Positions 1-10,258 of a DNA stretch of 64,000 bases are shown one piece after another. Made by a program: the position numbers and the translations under genes. The stretch is from NCBI RefSeq assembly GCF_000372725.1, contig NW_005201202.1, positions 175,335 through 239,334 on the forward strand. The letters are read 5' to 3'. The DNA comes from Emiliania huxleyi CCMP1516 (taxonomy: Eukaryota > Haptophyta > Isochrysidales > Noelaerhabdaceae). Numbering within the stretch: position 1 is the first letter of the stretch; the number at the start of each line of letters is the position of its first letter. The notes below the pieces were generated by a model. That model worked only from the letters and a program-made list of their open reading frames with translations. It was not told the DNA's origin and made no database searches.

Positions 1-466
1 GCGCGCGGCGGCCGCCGCCTCCGAGCCACTCGTCCACGGCCGCGACGGCGGCGTCGACGGACGCGTCCTTGGTCACGTCGAGGGCGACCGGCACCAGCCG
101 CTCGCCTCCCGCCGCAGCCTCGCGCAGCGCCGCTCCTCCCTCTGGCGTGAGGCAGCCCGCAAAGACGGTGTAGCCGCGGCCGGCGAGGGAGAGCGCGGCT
201 GTCTTGCCGAAGCCGGAGTCGCAGCCGGAGATGAAGATGCCGAAGCGGCCACGCTCAGTCTCGGCCAGCTCCAGCTCTCCCGCCATCGCCGCACGGATGG
301 CGCGCACGCACTTGTACGCAAGGACAAAGGGCGCCACCAGGCCGGCGGCGAGGCAGAGCAGCGTCCAGTGGAGGCCCTCGACGATGTGGCCAGCAACTGG
401 GTGGTGGAGGAAGACGTTGACGGCGTTGAAGGCGGCGCCGGGCGGCTGGCGTGCAGGCACAGGCAT
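1..466 (-). CDS. Short-chain dehydrogenase/reductase, N-terminal part (runs off the window)
   Basis: The reading frame is open from the ATG at 466 to the window edge, so only about 155 N-terminal residues are present. After about 35 residues there is a hydrophobic membrane segment (TLLCLAAGLVAPFVLAY), then a Rossmann start GIFISGCDSGFGKT. This is the nucleotide-binding glycine motif (TGxxxGxG) of the SDR family, with Ser for the first Thr. FAGCLTPEG and LDVTKDASV follow at the usual spacing; the Asp of LDVT normally contacts adenine. The anchor plus the GCDSGFG motif resembles the retinol/17-beta-hydroxysteroid dehydrogenase branch (RDH/HSD17B6), which acts on ER membranes. The catalytic YxxxK lies outside the window, so substrate cannot be judged. 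I chose 466 because translation from there is continuous through the anchor. Confidence 0.8.
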   Translation of the reverse strand, partial: MPVPARQPPGAAFNAVNVFLHHPVAGHIVEGLHWTLLCLAAGLVAPFVLAYKCVRAIRAAMAGELELAETERGRFGIFISGCDSGFGKTAALSLAGRGYTVFAGCLTPEGGAALREAAAGGERLVPVALDVTKDASVDAAVAAVDEWLGGGGRRA

Positions 467-768
467 GACCAGGAGATATTTTTCTTCTTTTGCCCTTGAC
501 CTTTTTTTCGTCGTGCCAGAGACGGCGAGGTACTACTTCCCGCCTGCTGTGAAAACATGAACACTGTCGCCTGTCTGCTATAGCCGCAGCCACTCCCAGC
601 TGCTCGGTGTGAAGTTCGTACACCGAGCTCCGCAAGACTGGGGCCCTCCGGTCTTCACAGCGGAGTTTGCCAGCAGGCTGCTCGCGCCGAGGCTCGCATT
701 CTCAGGTTGACTCAGCCGCGAGAGGCGTGGGAATTTCTCGCCAGCCTTGCAATCGATCGATCCGCTGC

Positions 769-1509
769 ATGTGTGTGACACTCCTGCTGGCCGTGGCCGG
801 CGCGCTCGCGCTCCGTCCCGGCGTGCACGTCTGCAGGTCCAGTCGCGGCGGCGACGTTTCCATGAAGATCCTTCGGCACCAGGCGGGCGCGAGCGCCGAC
901 TCGACGAGCGCGGCGCTGGACCGGCTGTGCGGGGCTCCGTCCGGCGTGTTTGTGCTCTCGTACACCGAGGCGGGTGCGCTGTCCAACTCTCTCCTCGAGA
1001 GGGTAGTCGCAGACTTTGAGGCCTCGGAGCTGTACGGCGGGCCGGCGCTAGCGTGTGCCCAGATCGTGCGCGACGGCGGCGGGCCGCAGGATGCGCTCTG
1101 CGACCAGCGCGGGGTCACCGTCTTCCCCACCACCGAAGTTTGGCAGAAGGGCGCGCTGGTCGCCACGGTCGGCGCCTTTGAGCTCGAAGCGACGCTGCGT
1201 GGGCTCGGCCTGCGCACGGCGCGCCGCGCACCTCGACGTGGTGGGCAGCGCGGCCGAGGGACGGCTCCAACGCTTCCGAGACGTGTCCTGTAGGCCGCCA
1301 CGTCAACGTGGAGCAACGCGGCCAAGGGCTCCGACGCAAAGGGGCTGCCCTCGGCCACCGCCGTCGATGACATCGACTTCACAGGCGGCGGTGGGGAGGG
1401 AGGGAGGCCGATCGACATGGGCAGAAGGGGCGACCGCGGGATCACGCAGGACTACTTCCCGTTTGGCGACACCGACAAGCCGGGCGACGAGATGGGCGAT
1501 GCCAAGTGA
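769..1509 (+). CDS. Putative secreted or organellar thioredoxin-fold protein
   Basis: The ATG at 769 opens a hydrophobic leader (MCVTLLLAVAGALALRPG), read as a signal peptide or the first part of a bipartite plastid leader. The body has the spacing of a thioredoxin fold: a strand ending GVFVLSYTEAG, a helix, then GVTVFPTTEVWQKG with the cis-Pro turn, and AFELEATLRGLG as the last helix. No CxxC active site is visible, so a redox role is not supported. The same frame meets a TAG at 1291 and then reads sensibly again (AAKGSDAKGLPS to FPFGDTDKPGDE, stop at 1507-1509). I therefore infer a short intron between about 1199 and 1293 ending in TAG, with an unresolved donor. Fold assignment is tentative. 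Confidence 0.5.
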
Positions 1510-2199
1510 GTCGGAAGGTGAGACGTTTGAGAGCGCGTGGGTTTTTGTGATTGTCGGTGCGTTTTGGTTTTTTTTTAGGAACAAGCAAAGGAGGCGACGC
1601 ACGCCACCCCCCGGGCCCGCCGACAGAATCCCACACAGTTCACAGAACCTTGGAGACGACACACATAGGTGGTAGACAGCGCCCCAACGCAAAAAGGCAA
1701 AATTCACCAGTGTGGGATTTCGCGCAAACCGCAATTTCGCTTGACTCTGAAAAGCTCGCATGTACCTCCTGCGAGCGCTGTGATCGCCGCAGACTGGCTC
1801 CGACTTGACGGGCGCATGGAGACGTGATGCCTCCATGCGCCCCGTCGCGTCGAAATCGACATGTGAGTCGATCTTTGGCCCGCCAGAGGTACATGCGGCG
1901 TTTTGGGCGACAACAGCGCTGCGACCGCGAAGTGGCGGTGGACATGCTCCCATGTTGCCGACGCGGCGCCGGAGTGGCCGGCGCTGCTCGCCGCGACCAC
2001 GACGGTGCAGAGGAGCCGAGTGCAGTGACGATCCAGAGGCTACCTGGGTCACCAAGTGGTGGACCTTGCCCACTCTGAGCAGGGCTGTGCTTTGGTGTGG
2101 GGTTGTGTTTGAGCATGTGTGAAGTGGGAGTGCGTGCCGGCGGTGTCTGTGGGTGAAATAGGCGTGTGTGAGGCTGCAGAGCCGGGGTATGCGAGCCAG
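1510..2199. other. No gene recognised; one hairpin
   Basis: I see no family in either strand. The long reverse-strand frames here have no recognisable domain. The only structure is a hairpin at about 1807-1847, with nearly perfect 15-bp arms around ACGTGAT. Confidence 0.5.
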
Positions 2200-2349
2200 A
2201 GTGGGCTTCATCACCCAAAATAAGGACCGTCTGGGACAGCTCAGACTTGATACTGATGGGCCTTGGCCAGGAGAGCGGCAGGGAAGGCGAGGTGGTGAGA
2301 TGGGAAGCCGCTTTGTCGGCACCTGGACGTGTCGCGATGACCTGTGCCA

Positions 2350-3046
2350 AAAAGCGTTGTTTGCGGCTATTGCTCAAGACTTCGGGAGAGAAGGCCTACA
2401 TATTATGACTTCATCCATGCGCCTGGTGCATGAGAGCTGTAGGTCGGGACATATCACGGTCGGTGGCGCCGATAATGACCTCCGAAAAGCCCTCGCAATC
2501 GCTCCAGATGGGTCCACCGGGGACGATCTCGAGCCCTCTCCGTGGCATCACGAGCCGGTATGAGCCTGAAGACCCAATATTCGTGCGGTCTGGCACTCCA
2601 CAGTTCAGACCTGCTCCTGGTAGGCCTGGGCCAGGAGAGCGACAGAGAAGGCGAGGTGGTAAGCTGAGAGCAGGAAATAGCGCTTCGTGGCACCTGCTTC
2701 GCGACAAGGTCACACGCGGACTCTCCAGCCTCTCAGCTCACTAGCTCGCCTTCTCTGTCGCTCTCCTGGCCCAGGCCCATCAGTAGCAGGCCCGAGCTGT
2801 CCCGAACCGCACTTATCTCGGGTCTTCAAGCTCACACCGGCGCGTGATGCCACGGAGAGGGCTCGAGATTGTTCCCAGTGGACCCCATCCGAGCCGATTG
2901 CGAGGGCATTTCGGAGGTCATTATCGGCGCCACCGACTGTGAAATGTCCCGACCCACAGCTCTTCTGCACCAGGCGCATGGATGAAGTCATAATATGTAG
3001 GCCTTCTCTCCCGAAGTCTTGAGCAATAGCCGCAAAAGGCGCTTCT
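2350..3046. repeat. Foldback element with about 335-bp arms
   Basis: The left arm (about 2350-2683) and the right arm (about 2712-3046) are reverse complements at roughly 85-90 percent identity, around a short centre near 2698. The inner 110 bp of each arm also occurs as a third, direct copy at about 2200-2335, so the element has an extra half-unit on its left. No coding potential is recognised in the arms. This could be a foldback/MITE-type DNA element or an inverted duplication of one end of a larger transposon. Confidence 0.75.
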
Positions 3047-3049
3047 TAA

Positions 3050-3890
3050 GTGGCCGTTTCGGAGCACCGTGTTGCCTTCGGTGGCAACGGTGGCAGGGTG
3101 GTGTGGCGCGAGAACAACCTCGACCCGCGAGCCCTTGCTTGGCATGCCAGTAGGGACATGTCATGCCGTGCCAGGAAGGACGGTATTTCCACCTCTATAG
3201 AGCCTGGGGCGGTGAGACTCAGCGAGATTACTGCGTTTTGCCGACTCGCGCCCCGTCTGCTGCACGAGCCAAGGCGCACGTCAGGCACCGTGGGGGGCGC
3301 GCACGAGCGTCTGACACCGTTCATCCGACTAGAGAATTGTAGTAAGGAGTCCGTACTGCAACCCCAAAGTCCGACAATCGATGTCAATTGCTCTTCCGCG
3401 CCCTCCACGGCGCGCACCGTTCTGGGACTTGCACACCCCTCGCGGCCCGTCTGCTGGATGGAGCCGACATCACTGCCTAAGCCTCGACGGCTCCATGGCC
3501 GGCATGTTGGGTACTATACGGGCGGCGGGAAGTGCGCTTCCTGCCAGGCGCTAGCGGTGGAGCTTGGCTGGCTCGATACTGTGCACTCAGGCCCGGAACC
3601 AGACGGGCTGCGTGGTGACGACGCGCCGGATGCCGTGCCGACGGCCGACAAGATGCCCGACGCGACGGGTGGGACCATGTCAAGCCGGGGACGGGGCGGT
3701 GTTATTTAGCCGCAAGTCTTACCGGGAATGCACGCAGCGCCAGAAGGCCGCGGTGTGGCTCTGCGAAGGCTGCCACACGCACCAGCGCACCACACAAGCA
3801 TGCTTGCCCGGAGGGCCGGTCTCTGCTGGTTGGGTGAGCGGTGGGGGAAGATGCTGTGCAGACCGAAGTAGTGCGTATTATCGCTTCTAG
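3050..3890 (+). pseudogene. Cys-rich coding relic, possibly a transposase C-terminus
   Basis: Two overlapping frames read here: 3050-3709, and a second that continues to 3890. The second contains YRECTQRQ, then VWLCEGCHTHQ and TQACLPGG. The C-(x)n-C-x2-C spacing recalls the Cys-rich tail of piggyBac-like transposases, but the match is weak and nothing upstream supports it. The change of frame near 3700 suggests an intron or a broken gene. It sits directly against the foldback element, which would suit a transposon remnant. Function is not assigned. Confidence 0.2.
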
Positions 3891-4099
3891 CTTGGAGTGT
3901 GTGGTCTCTACAACCCCTACACCACATCCCACACCGGTAGAGCTCGACTGCACCTCGGCAAGTATACGAGAAAAAATCTTCGACGCCTACTGACACAAGG
4001 TTAAGGAGAGGAGTGTGGTGCTAGCCGTCGCCCGGGGATCGCACACTGAATTCTTTTTGCCCCGGCGCAGATGCCCAAAACGCAACGCAAACACGCACG

Positions 4100-5403
4100 A
4101 TGCCGCTCACCTGCGCGCCTATTGCGCAGCCTGGCGCCAGCGCCATCGCTCTCGGCGCCGCCCTCGCTGCGGCCACCTTCCTCGTGCCGCTGCCGCAGGG
4201 TTGGAAGGTGTTTGCCACTCAATCGCCCACCCTACCGCCGCTCTGCCGCCGCCGCTCGCCTGTCATCACCGCTCGCCTATCGCCGAGAAGCGCCGCAGCC
4301 GACATCGCGCCCTCCCGTCGCTGCGCCGCTGCCGCCGCTGCCTCGCCTCGGTCGCCTTGGAACCGGCCCCTTGCGGTGACCGCCGCCGCAGGTGTGGCGG
4401 ACGCGCTCGAGCCGCGGCATCTCTCTCCTCACGCTGCACCTGACGGTGCTCTTCGGCGCATCGAGCATCGCGACGATGATCGGCTTCAAGCAGCCCGCCC
4501 TCGCCGCATGCGCCCACGGCCCAGGCTGCCTGGCCTCGCTCCTCGACGCCCTGCAGCAGCTCGCGGCCGCCGCCTCGTGGACGGGCGTGCTCGCCGTCAC
4601 CCTCCGCACGCCCGAGTCTCGCTCCGCCTCCTCCCTCCTCGCCGCCGGCGCCGACGCCTCTGCGGCAGTGCAGCCGCCTCGCAGCAGCCTCCCGTGAGCC
4701 CTCCCGCGAGAAAGCTGCCTCTAGGCCTGACGCTGTGCGCCGTGGCGGCCGCCGTCGGGACGAGCGCTGCGCTCGCTTCCGCTGCACCGTGCTCTCAAGC
4801 CTCGCTGCTCTACGCGCAGGCCCTCGGCTGGGTCGGTTCCGCCATCGCGGCCTGCCAGTTTGCGCCGCAGCTGCTGGCCACGTGGCGGCAGCGCGGCTCC
4901 GGCGCCCTCTCGTACGCAACCTACCTGCTGCAGACGGCGGGCTCGCTGCTCGTCGTCCTCAACCAGGCCGTCTTCCAGCAGGACTCGTGGCCCGTGTGGC
5001 TGCCCGTGCTCGTCTCGGCGGCCATGCAGGCGCGCGAGATCCATATCTCGGCGCATCTCGGCACGTCTCCGCATCTCGGCACATCTCCACGTCTCGGCCC
5101 ATCTCCGCACGCCTCTCCGCACGCCACTCCGCACTCCTCAAGGCGTGCGTGCTCGCGGTCGGCATCTTCTTCGACCGGCCCTGCTGCCGCCCAGCCGCCG
5201 CCGCCCGCCCGACCTCGCGCTCGCTGCTCCCGGAGTTCAACGCGCGCGCGGAAGATGGGGGCGGAGCGACGGCCGGGCGGCGGCAACCGCTGCTGCAAGG
5301 CGCGCTGCCGGCGGAGCAGGCAGCGGACGGGCCCCCGGAGGAGGGCGGGGAGCCGCAGCCCTTGGGCGCGGCAGTGGAGGAGGGGCGAGGGGGGTCTGGG
5401 TGA
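4100..5403 (+). CDS. PQ-loop repeat membrane protein
   Basis: This is a small multi-pass membrane protein with two PQ-loop repeats, the family of lysosomal cystine/cationic amino-acid exporters and SWEET-like carriers. Repeat 1 is split by an intron: LVP-LPQGWK joins VWRTRSSRGISLL (exon 1 ends 4207, exon 2 starts 4392). Repeat 2 reads CQFAPQLLATWRQ then GALSYATYLLQTAGSLL. The last intron (5030-5142, GC donor) is built of CTCGG-type minisatellite; splicing gives AMQ-ACVLAVGIFF and a soluble tail ending at 5403. A further intron near 4690-4725 is needed for a frame change but I cannot place its edges. Intron 1 starts with GTGTTTGCC, echoing GTGTGGCGG at exon 2, as in other introns here. Substrate is unknown. 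Confidence 0.7.
5030..5142 (+). repeat. Intronic CTCGG minisatellite in the PQ-loop gene
   Basis: Imperfect repeats of TCTCGGCRCATC and shortened forms fill this 113-nt GC-AG intron. The intron start (GCGCGCGAG) echoes the next exon start (GCGTGCGTG). Confidence 0.6.
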
Positions 5404-5754
5404 CATATGAACGTCCCTTTCCCATACTGTGACCTCGCTGGATGGTAGCATATGCGTTGAAAGCACGTGCTCGCACAAATAATTTAATTATTAATTTATT
5501 TCAAATACAGAGAAAGTGAGAGATCAGCCGCCGGCGGGCGAGCCGGGGTGTTTTTGAGGGCCGGTCGAAAGCCCCGAGACACACACATCACGAATAATTA
5601 AATACAGAGACGACTGACAAGTCACAAGATCAAGAAATGGGATCCGACAGTGAGACCGGTCAAACTGGAGGTCTCCGGTGTGTGCTGGGCGACCAGTGCA
5701 ATCGAGAATCAACTGGAGGACTGATCGCAAGGGTCGCAGGTGCGTCGCAGGTCG
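5404..5754. other. AT-rich intergenic stretch
   Basis: Contains AT-rich blocks near 5480-5510 and 5597. No gene or RNA is recognised. It may hold the 3' end of the PQ-loop gene. Confidence 0.4.
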
Positions 5755-6432
5755 GGGTGATAAGGCCGGCTACGCGACCATCGAGATCGAGCTGAAGAAC
5801 GAGAAGGCCGCGGGCGACCGCGAGTCGGTGAAGGCGGCGGAGCGCTCGTACGTCGAGCGCACCGAGCCAAAGAAGAAGGAGCTCAGCTCACCAAGGAGCA
5901 GCTCGCGGCAAAGGCCGCGGCACGCAAGGCCAAGAAGACCCGGCAGAAGGCGCGCCGGGCGCAGGAGGCCGGCGAGCGCGCCGCGAGCGAGGCCGAGCGC
6001 TCGGAGCCCCCGCGCGCGCAGCTGCGCGAGAACATCCAGTAGCTACGTGATGGCCGGGCTGCGGTCTGCAGCTGCGCAGGCGCGCAGCCAGGCCGGGGCC
6101 AACATTTGGGTCGAATACTCGCTGCCCCCGGAGAGGGACGACGGGTATCGACGCGGCCCCAGCAAGGTGTACGCCACGGTTCCCCAGGGGACCGTGGCGA
6201 CGACGGTTGCCCTAGACTGGCTCGCGAACGAGCTGGCCGGGCGCGGCAAGATTGATGCGAGCGGCATGCCGCGACCGCATGGTCATGCACCTGATGACGG
6301 CCGCCGGCGCCTCGGCGCCGGTCGACGCCGTGTTCAGGTTCACGGCCGGCGAGGCGATGCAGATCGAGGACGACGACGAGGACACCGACCGCTCCGAGGA
6401 GTATTCCGACGACGCGGGAGGGTGTCCGACTA
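5755..6432 (+). pseudogene. Unrecognised frame-broken coding region, Lys/Arg-rich then acidic
   Basis: Three frames take turns. GYATIEIELKNEKAA to EPKKK is followed, one frame over, by AQLTKEQLAAKAAARKAKK ending in a stop near 6041. Next comes ANIWVEYSLPPERDD to LANELAGRGKIDAS, and, after another frame change near 6260, VMHLMTAAGASAPVD ending in an acidic tail. Composition is protein-like throughout. I cannot explain the changes of frame by clear introns, so this may be a decayed gene or a multi-exon gene with small introns. No domain is recognised. Confidence 0.3.
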
Positions 6433-7253
6433 GCTGGCCTCACCCATATCTTACCTTCTGCCCCCCCCTCCTGCAACCCCCCAGGCTAGATGGAGTAGTC
6501 AGATGAAGATTCTGCCCCACAGCACACAGCCCCTTTACGCTTTACCCCTTCACCCTCGCCTCGCTGCTTGGTGTTTCTGAACACGTAGACGTCCACGCTG
6601 TGGGGGTTGTGTCTAGGGTTGTGTGCGGGTCCTACTGTGTCTGGGAGGGAGGGAGTGGGGTGCAGGCTCACCCACGGCACCGGGCCAGTGCTTGCACTTT
6701 GAATGCCCTCCTCCCCTTGTCCCGGGCGTGGAGATGCGAGGGTCGCCCCCCCTTGCCCTTCGAAGAAGCGAGGATACACAGGCACGGCTCCGGCACGGAG
6801 CAAACACCTCCTCCCCCCAGATACACACAGGGAAGCGCGGGTGGGTCAACCAAAAGCACACACACAACGAAGACAGCGCGGCCGCGGGCGGAGAGGTGGG
6901 ACGGACGGACGCGATTCATTCTAATGTCGAAGTAATTCGCCAGCCCAACGGCGCGGCGACGTACGTCCCTCTGGGGCGCAGCGGCCCTCCTGGCAACTTG
7001 CGCCTTGTGGGCGAAATGTTCACAAACTGTGTTTCCCCCCCACCTCATCCACCCTATAGGTTCCCCATCGTGCATCGAGCAATCGTCCGCCCGCGGGCCC
7101 CGCGGTCCGCCCGCGGTGTTGAGAGAAGACTAATCCTGTGGGGGAAGCTACCGCGGGGGGGAGAATGGGAACTTATCTTTTCGTTTTTCGCGGGCTGACG
7201 AGCCGTAAACTAAAGCTGAGAGCTGTCCTTACTACTAGTACGTAGGGCGAAGA
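6433..7253. other. No gene recognised
   Basis: GC-rich, with many C-runs. Open frames here look like chance frames and no family is visible. It may hold the 3' flank of the SCOT gene, which ends at 7254 on the other strand. Confidence 0.4.
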
Positions 7254-9763
7254 CTACTGCCGCATGGGCCTGAGGGCGTCGGAGACGTCAAAGTCGGCGG
7301 CGGTCGCGGCCCGCACCGACTCGACCGTCTCCCCCTCCCCGACCTCCGCCAGGAGCAGGCCCGCGCCGTCCGGCTTCACCTCGAACACGGCCTTCTCCGT
7401 GATGATGAGCGAGACAACCCGCTGGCCAGTGAGCGGGAGCGTGCAGCGCGGCAGCACCTTCGGGTTCCCCTTGCGGTCGGTGTGCTCCATGGTCACAATG
7501 ACCTTTGAGCCCGACGACACGAGGTCCATCGCCCCGCCCATCCCCTTGACAAGCTTGCCCGGGATCAGGTAGTTGGCCTACGGGCCACTGCGCTGCTCTG
7601 CACGAGTGCAGTGAGTACGTGTCCTCTCGAGCGCTAGTTGGGAGACAAGGGTCGTAGTCCGCTTCTAAGGTGGTTGACCATGTCGCCGTTGGCGGCCACC
7701 TCCATCGTGCCGAGCACCTGATGCAATCAATTCAATGAGTCACGTAGATGAGAAGGGCCAACCACCCCCCATCGCGCCGAGCACCGTCACGTCGCAGTGG
7801 CCTCCGCGGATCATCGCGAAGGAGGTGTCGGCGCTGAAGAAGGAGGCGCCAGGCAACGCCGTCACCGTCTGCTTGCCGGCGTTGATCAGGTCGCAGTCCT
7901 CGGCGCCGCGGAGCGGGAAGGGGCCGGCGCCTAATCTCGGGTTGATCTCGGGTCATCTCGCGCGGGGAGGGGAGAGGAGTGGAGTGGAGTAGAGGGGAGG
8001 GGAGGGGAGGGGAGAGGGGAGGTGATACGCATTGTGGAGGGGAGGGGAGGGGAAGGGAGGGGAGAGGAGAGCAGAGAAGATCGAGCGAAGCGAAGCGAAG
8101 CGAACCCTAATCGTACAGGAGCGGAGAGGACAGGAGCGGAGCGGAGCCGACAGGGACGANNNNNNNNNNNNNNNNNNNNNNNNNNNNNNNNNNNNNNNNN
8201 NNNNNNNNNNNNNNNNNNNNNNNNNNNNNNNNNNNNNNNNNNNNNNNNNNNNNNNNNNNTTTATTTTTTTTTTTTTTTTGGGGTGGGGTAGGGGGAGAGG
8301 AGAGAGGAGAGTGGAGAGAGGAGAGAGGAGAGGGGAGCGGAGCGGAGAGGTGAGGAGAGGAGCGGAGCAGAGAGAGGGGAGAGCGGAGCGGAGAGGAGAG
8401 GAGAGGAGAGGAGCGGGAAGGGTCCGGCACCGAGCATCCCATTCTCGGCCTGCAGCGTGACGGAGACGCCGCCTGCCACGCCGCCAGAGACGAGGGCGGT
8501 CAACCACTTCCCCTCCTCAGACAACGACTACTAACTGCCAACGGCAGCGCCCGGCACGCATTCCGAGAGGAGGCCGGCCACTCGTCTCCAGACAAGGACG
8601 TCTTCTCGACGGCTAGTGGCGGCGCCTGGCACGTAGTCCGAGATGAGGGTCGGCATCCCGATGCCGAGGTTGACGTAGTCGCCGTCCCGCAGCTCGAGCG
8701 CCGCGCGCTTGACGATGCGCTCGCGCAGCGCGTCGGCCGGCTTTGTGCGCGGCGAGAAGGTGGAGGTGGAGGGGTCGTCGGCGAGGGTGAGCCGCTCGAT
8801 GACGCCCATTCGCTCCCCCTGCACGACGCGGTCGACGTAGATGCCCGGGGTGTGAACCTCGTCCGGGTCGAGCTCGCCCGCGGCGACGACCTCCTCGACC
8901 TGTTCACGGGCAGCAGCTGTGAAGACACGCCGTCCACAGCTCGCCCGCGGCGACGACCTCCTCGACCTCGGCGATGGTGACGCGGCCGGCGGTGGCGATG
9001 GCGGGGTTGTGGTTGCGCGCCGTCTTGCGGTAGACGAGGTTGCCTTCGGTGTCCGCCTTCCACGCCTTGACAAGCGCGAAGTCGCCGCCGAGCGCCTCCT
9101 CCATCACGTATTCGGCCGTCTCGCCGCCGCCGCCGCCCGGCACTGCGAAGGCGCGCGACGGCTTCGGCTCGGAAGCCTGCACGACGGCGCGAGAGCCGTC
9201 CGGCGCGTACCTGCGAAACCATACCTCCATAATATCGAACCCAGTGTGGGTTCAGTCCCGTGGGTGGTGCGGCAGCCGTCGGGCGCGTACCGCTGCGGCA
9301 TCCCTCCCAAGTGATGCCACGTCCCCGCCCCAGTCTTGGTGAAGAAGGCGGGAATGCCCGCGCCGGCGGCGCGCATGCGCTCGGCGAGGGTGCCCATCGG
9401 CACGAGCTCGACCTCGATCTCGCCGTTCAGGAACTGCTGCTCGAACGCGTCGTTCTCTCCCACGTACGCCGAGACCACCTTTGCGATCTGCCTTGTCTGG
9501 AAGAGCAGCCCGAGCCCGCGCTCGCTCGTGCCCACGTTGGAGCTGACGACGGTGAGTCCACCGCAAGCGCGGTCGCGCAGCGCAGTTATCAAGTTCTCCG
9601 GCACGCCGGAGAGGCCAAAGCCGCCCACCAGCAGTGTGGCGCCGGCCGGCACGTCGGCAACCGCCTCGCTCGCAGAGCCGACGACCTTGCTGCTCAAGGG
9701 TCGCTGCGGCCTCGTGTGTAGCCGCTGGAGCAGGCAAGAAGAACGGAGCAGCCTACACCGCAT
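7254..9763 (-). CDS. OXCT: Mitochondrial succinyl-CoA:3-ketoacid CoA-transferase (SCOT)
   Basis: Transfers CoA from succinyl-CoA to acetoacetate in mitochondrial ketone-body use. Both halves of the family are present. The A-type half has [25 protein letters not shown] and TKTGAGTW. The B-type half has [16 protein letters not shown], then [14 protein letters not shown] with the catalytic Glu of the ENG motif, and [17 protein letters not shown] prefer the ATG at 9763 because [14 protein letters not shown] is a good mitochondrial presequence; 9796 is an in-frame alternative. Protein continuity gives introns at 9211-9290, 8900-8966, 8473-8635 (GC donor), 7931-8430 (holds the N gap and a CT-rich repeat), 7718-7784 and 7578-7678. 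Each begins with a copy of the sequence that starts the following exon. Identification is firm; exact edges are inferred. Confidence 0.93.
7718..7784 (-). mobile_element. Family B introner in SCOT
   Basis: 67-nt GT-AG intron. Its first 23 or so bases repeat the next exon (GTGCTCGGCGCGATGG against GTGCTCGGCACGATGG). The core contains TCATTGAATTGATTG and ends GCATCAG. Confidence 0.7.
7931..8430 (-). repeat. Long CT-rich intron of SCOT with assembly gap
   Basis: A 500-nt intron (sense strand CT-rich simple repeat, 100 N at 8160-8259). It is flanked by near-identical exon copies (GTGCCGGACCCTTCCCGCT against GCGCCGGCCCCTTCCCGCT), so it was founded like the small introns and later expanded. The gap is probably caused by the repeat. 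Confidence 0.7.
8900..8966 (-). mobile_element. Family A introner in SCOT, perfect 29-bp target duplication
   Basis: The 67-nt intron is a copy of the next 29 exon bases (8938-8966 equals 8871-8899, 29/29) plus a 38-nt core (8900-8937). The donor GT lies in the duplicated exon DNA. The core ends GTGAACAG and supplies the acceptor. Splicing restores the family motif [18 protein letters not shown]. The perfect duplication implies a recent insertion. Confidence 0.85.
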
Positions 9764-9796
9764 TGTTGGATGGCTGCCTTCGTGGCCAGAAAGCAA

Positions 9797-10258
9797 AGAC
9801 TTTTTCCCATAGCATGGCAGCGCCCCCGATCGTCCTTCCAGAATCCTGCTCGTGCAGGTGGGGACCCTCCTCCTCCCCTATCTCGTTTGAATTGCGTTTT
9901 TCGTTTCTTTCTTTCTTTTTACCATTGAAAAGAAACGGGGAGTGAGGGCCCCCGCCACGAGAAGTGCGTTTTGGGGATGCAGAGCGTGCAAAGCGGCAAG
10001 AAGAGAAGAGAAAAAGCGGCAAGGTAGGGAGGGATGAAGCCGCAAAGAGGCGCGTGAGGCAAGAAGAAGAAACGGGGAAGACAGAGAGCCACCAGCCACA
10101 ACAGGCGTCGTTGGCGCACATACGCGGAATCAATATTGCCTCAGGGAAAGGAAAAGAAGAAAGAAAGAAAACACAAGATCAAAGATTTTTTTCTGGGGTC
10201 AGGAAATCGTGTGACGCCCCAAACTTCGCGTCTCGAACCAGCCCGTGCACACATACAC
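9797..10258. other. Intergenic region between divergent genes
   Basis: Lies between the SCOT start (-) and the next gene (+), so it should hold both promoters; I see no defined TATA element. A short dispersed repeat at about 9833-9880, with the hairpin CCTGCTCGTGCAGG, recurs at about 43110-43160. Confidence 0.4.

Noticed and set aside
1303-2322. Long reverse-strand reading frame of 339 codons
   Set aside because: No domain, biased composition, and it overlaps the end of the thioredoxin-like gene; long chance frames are common in GC-rich DNA.
3564-3890. Firm piggyBac transposase call
   Set aside because: Only a loose Cys spacing supports it; no catalytic DDD region is visible nearby.
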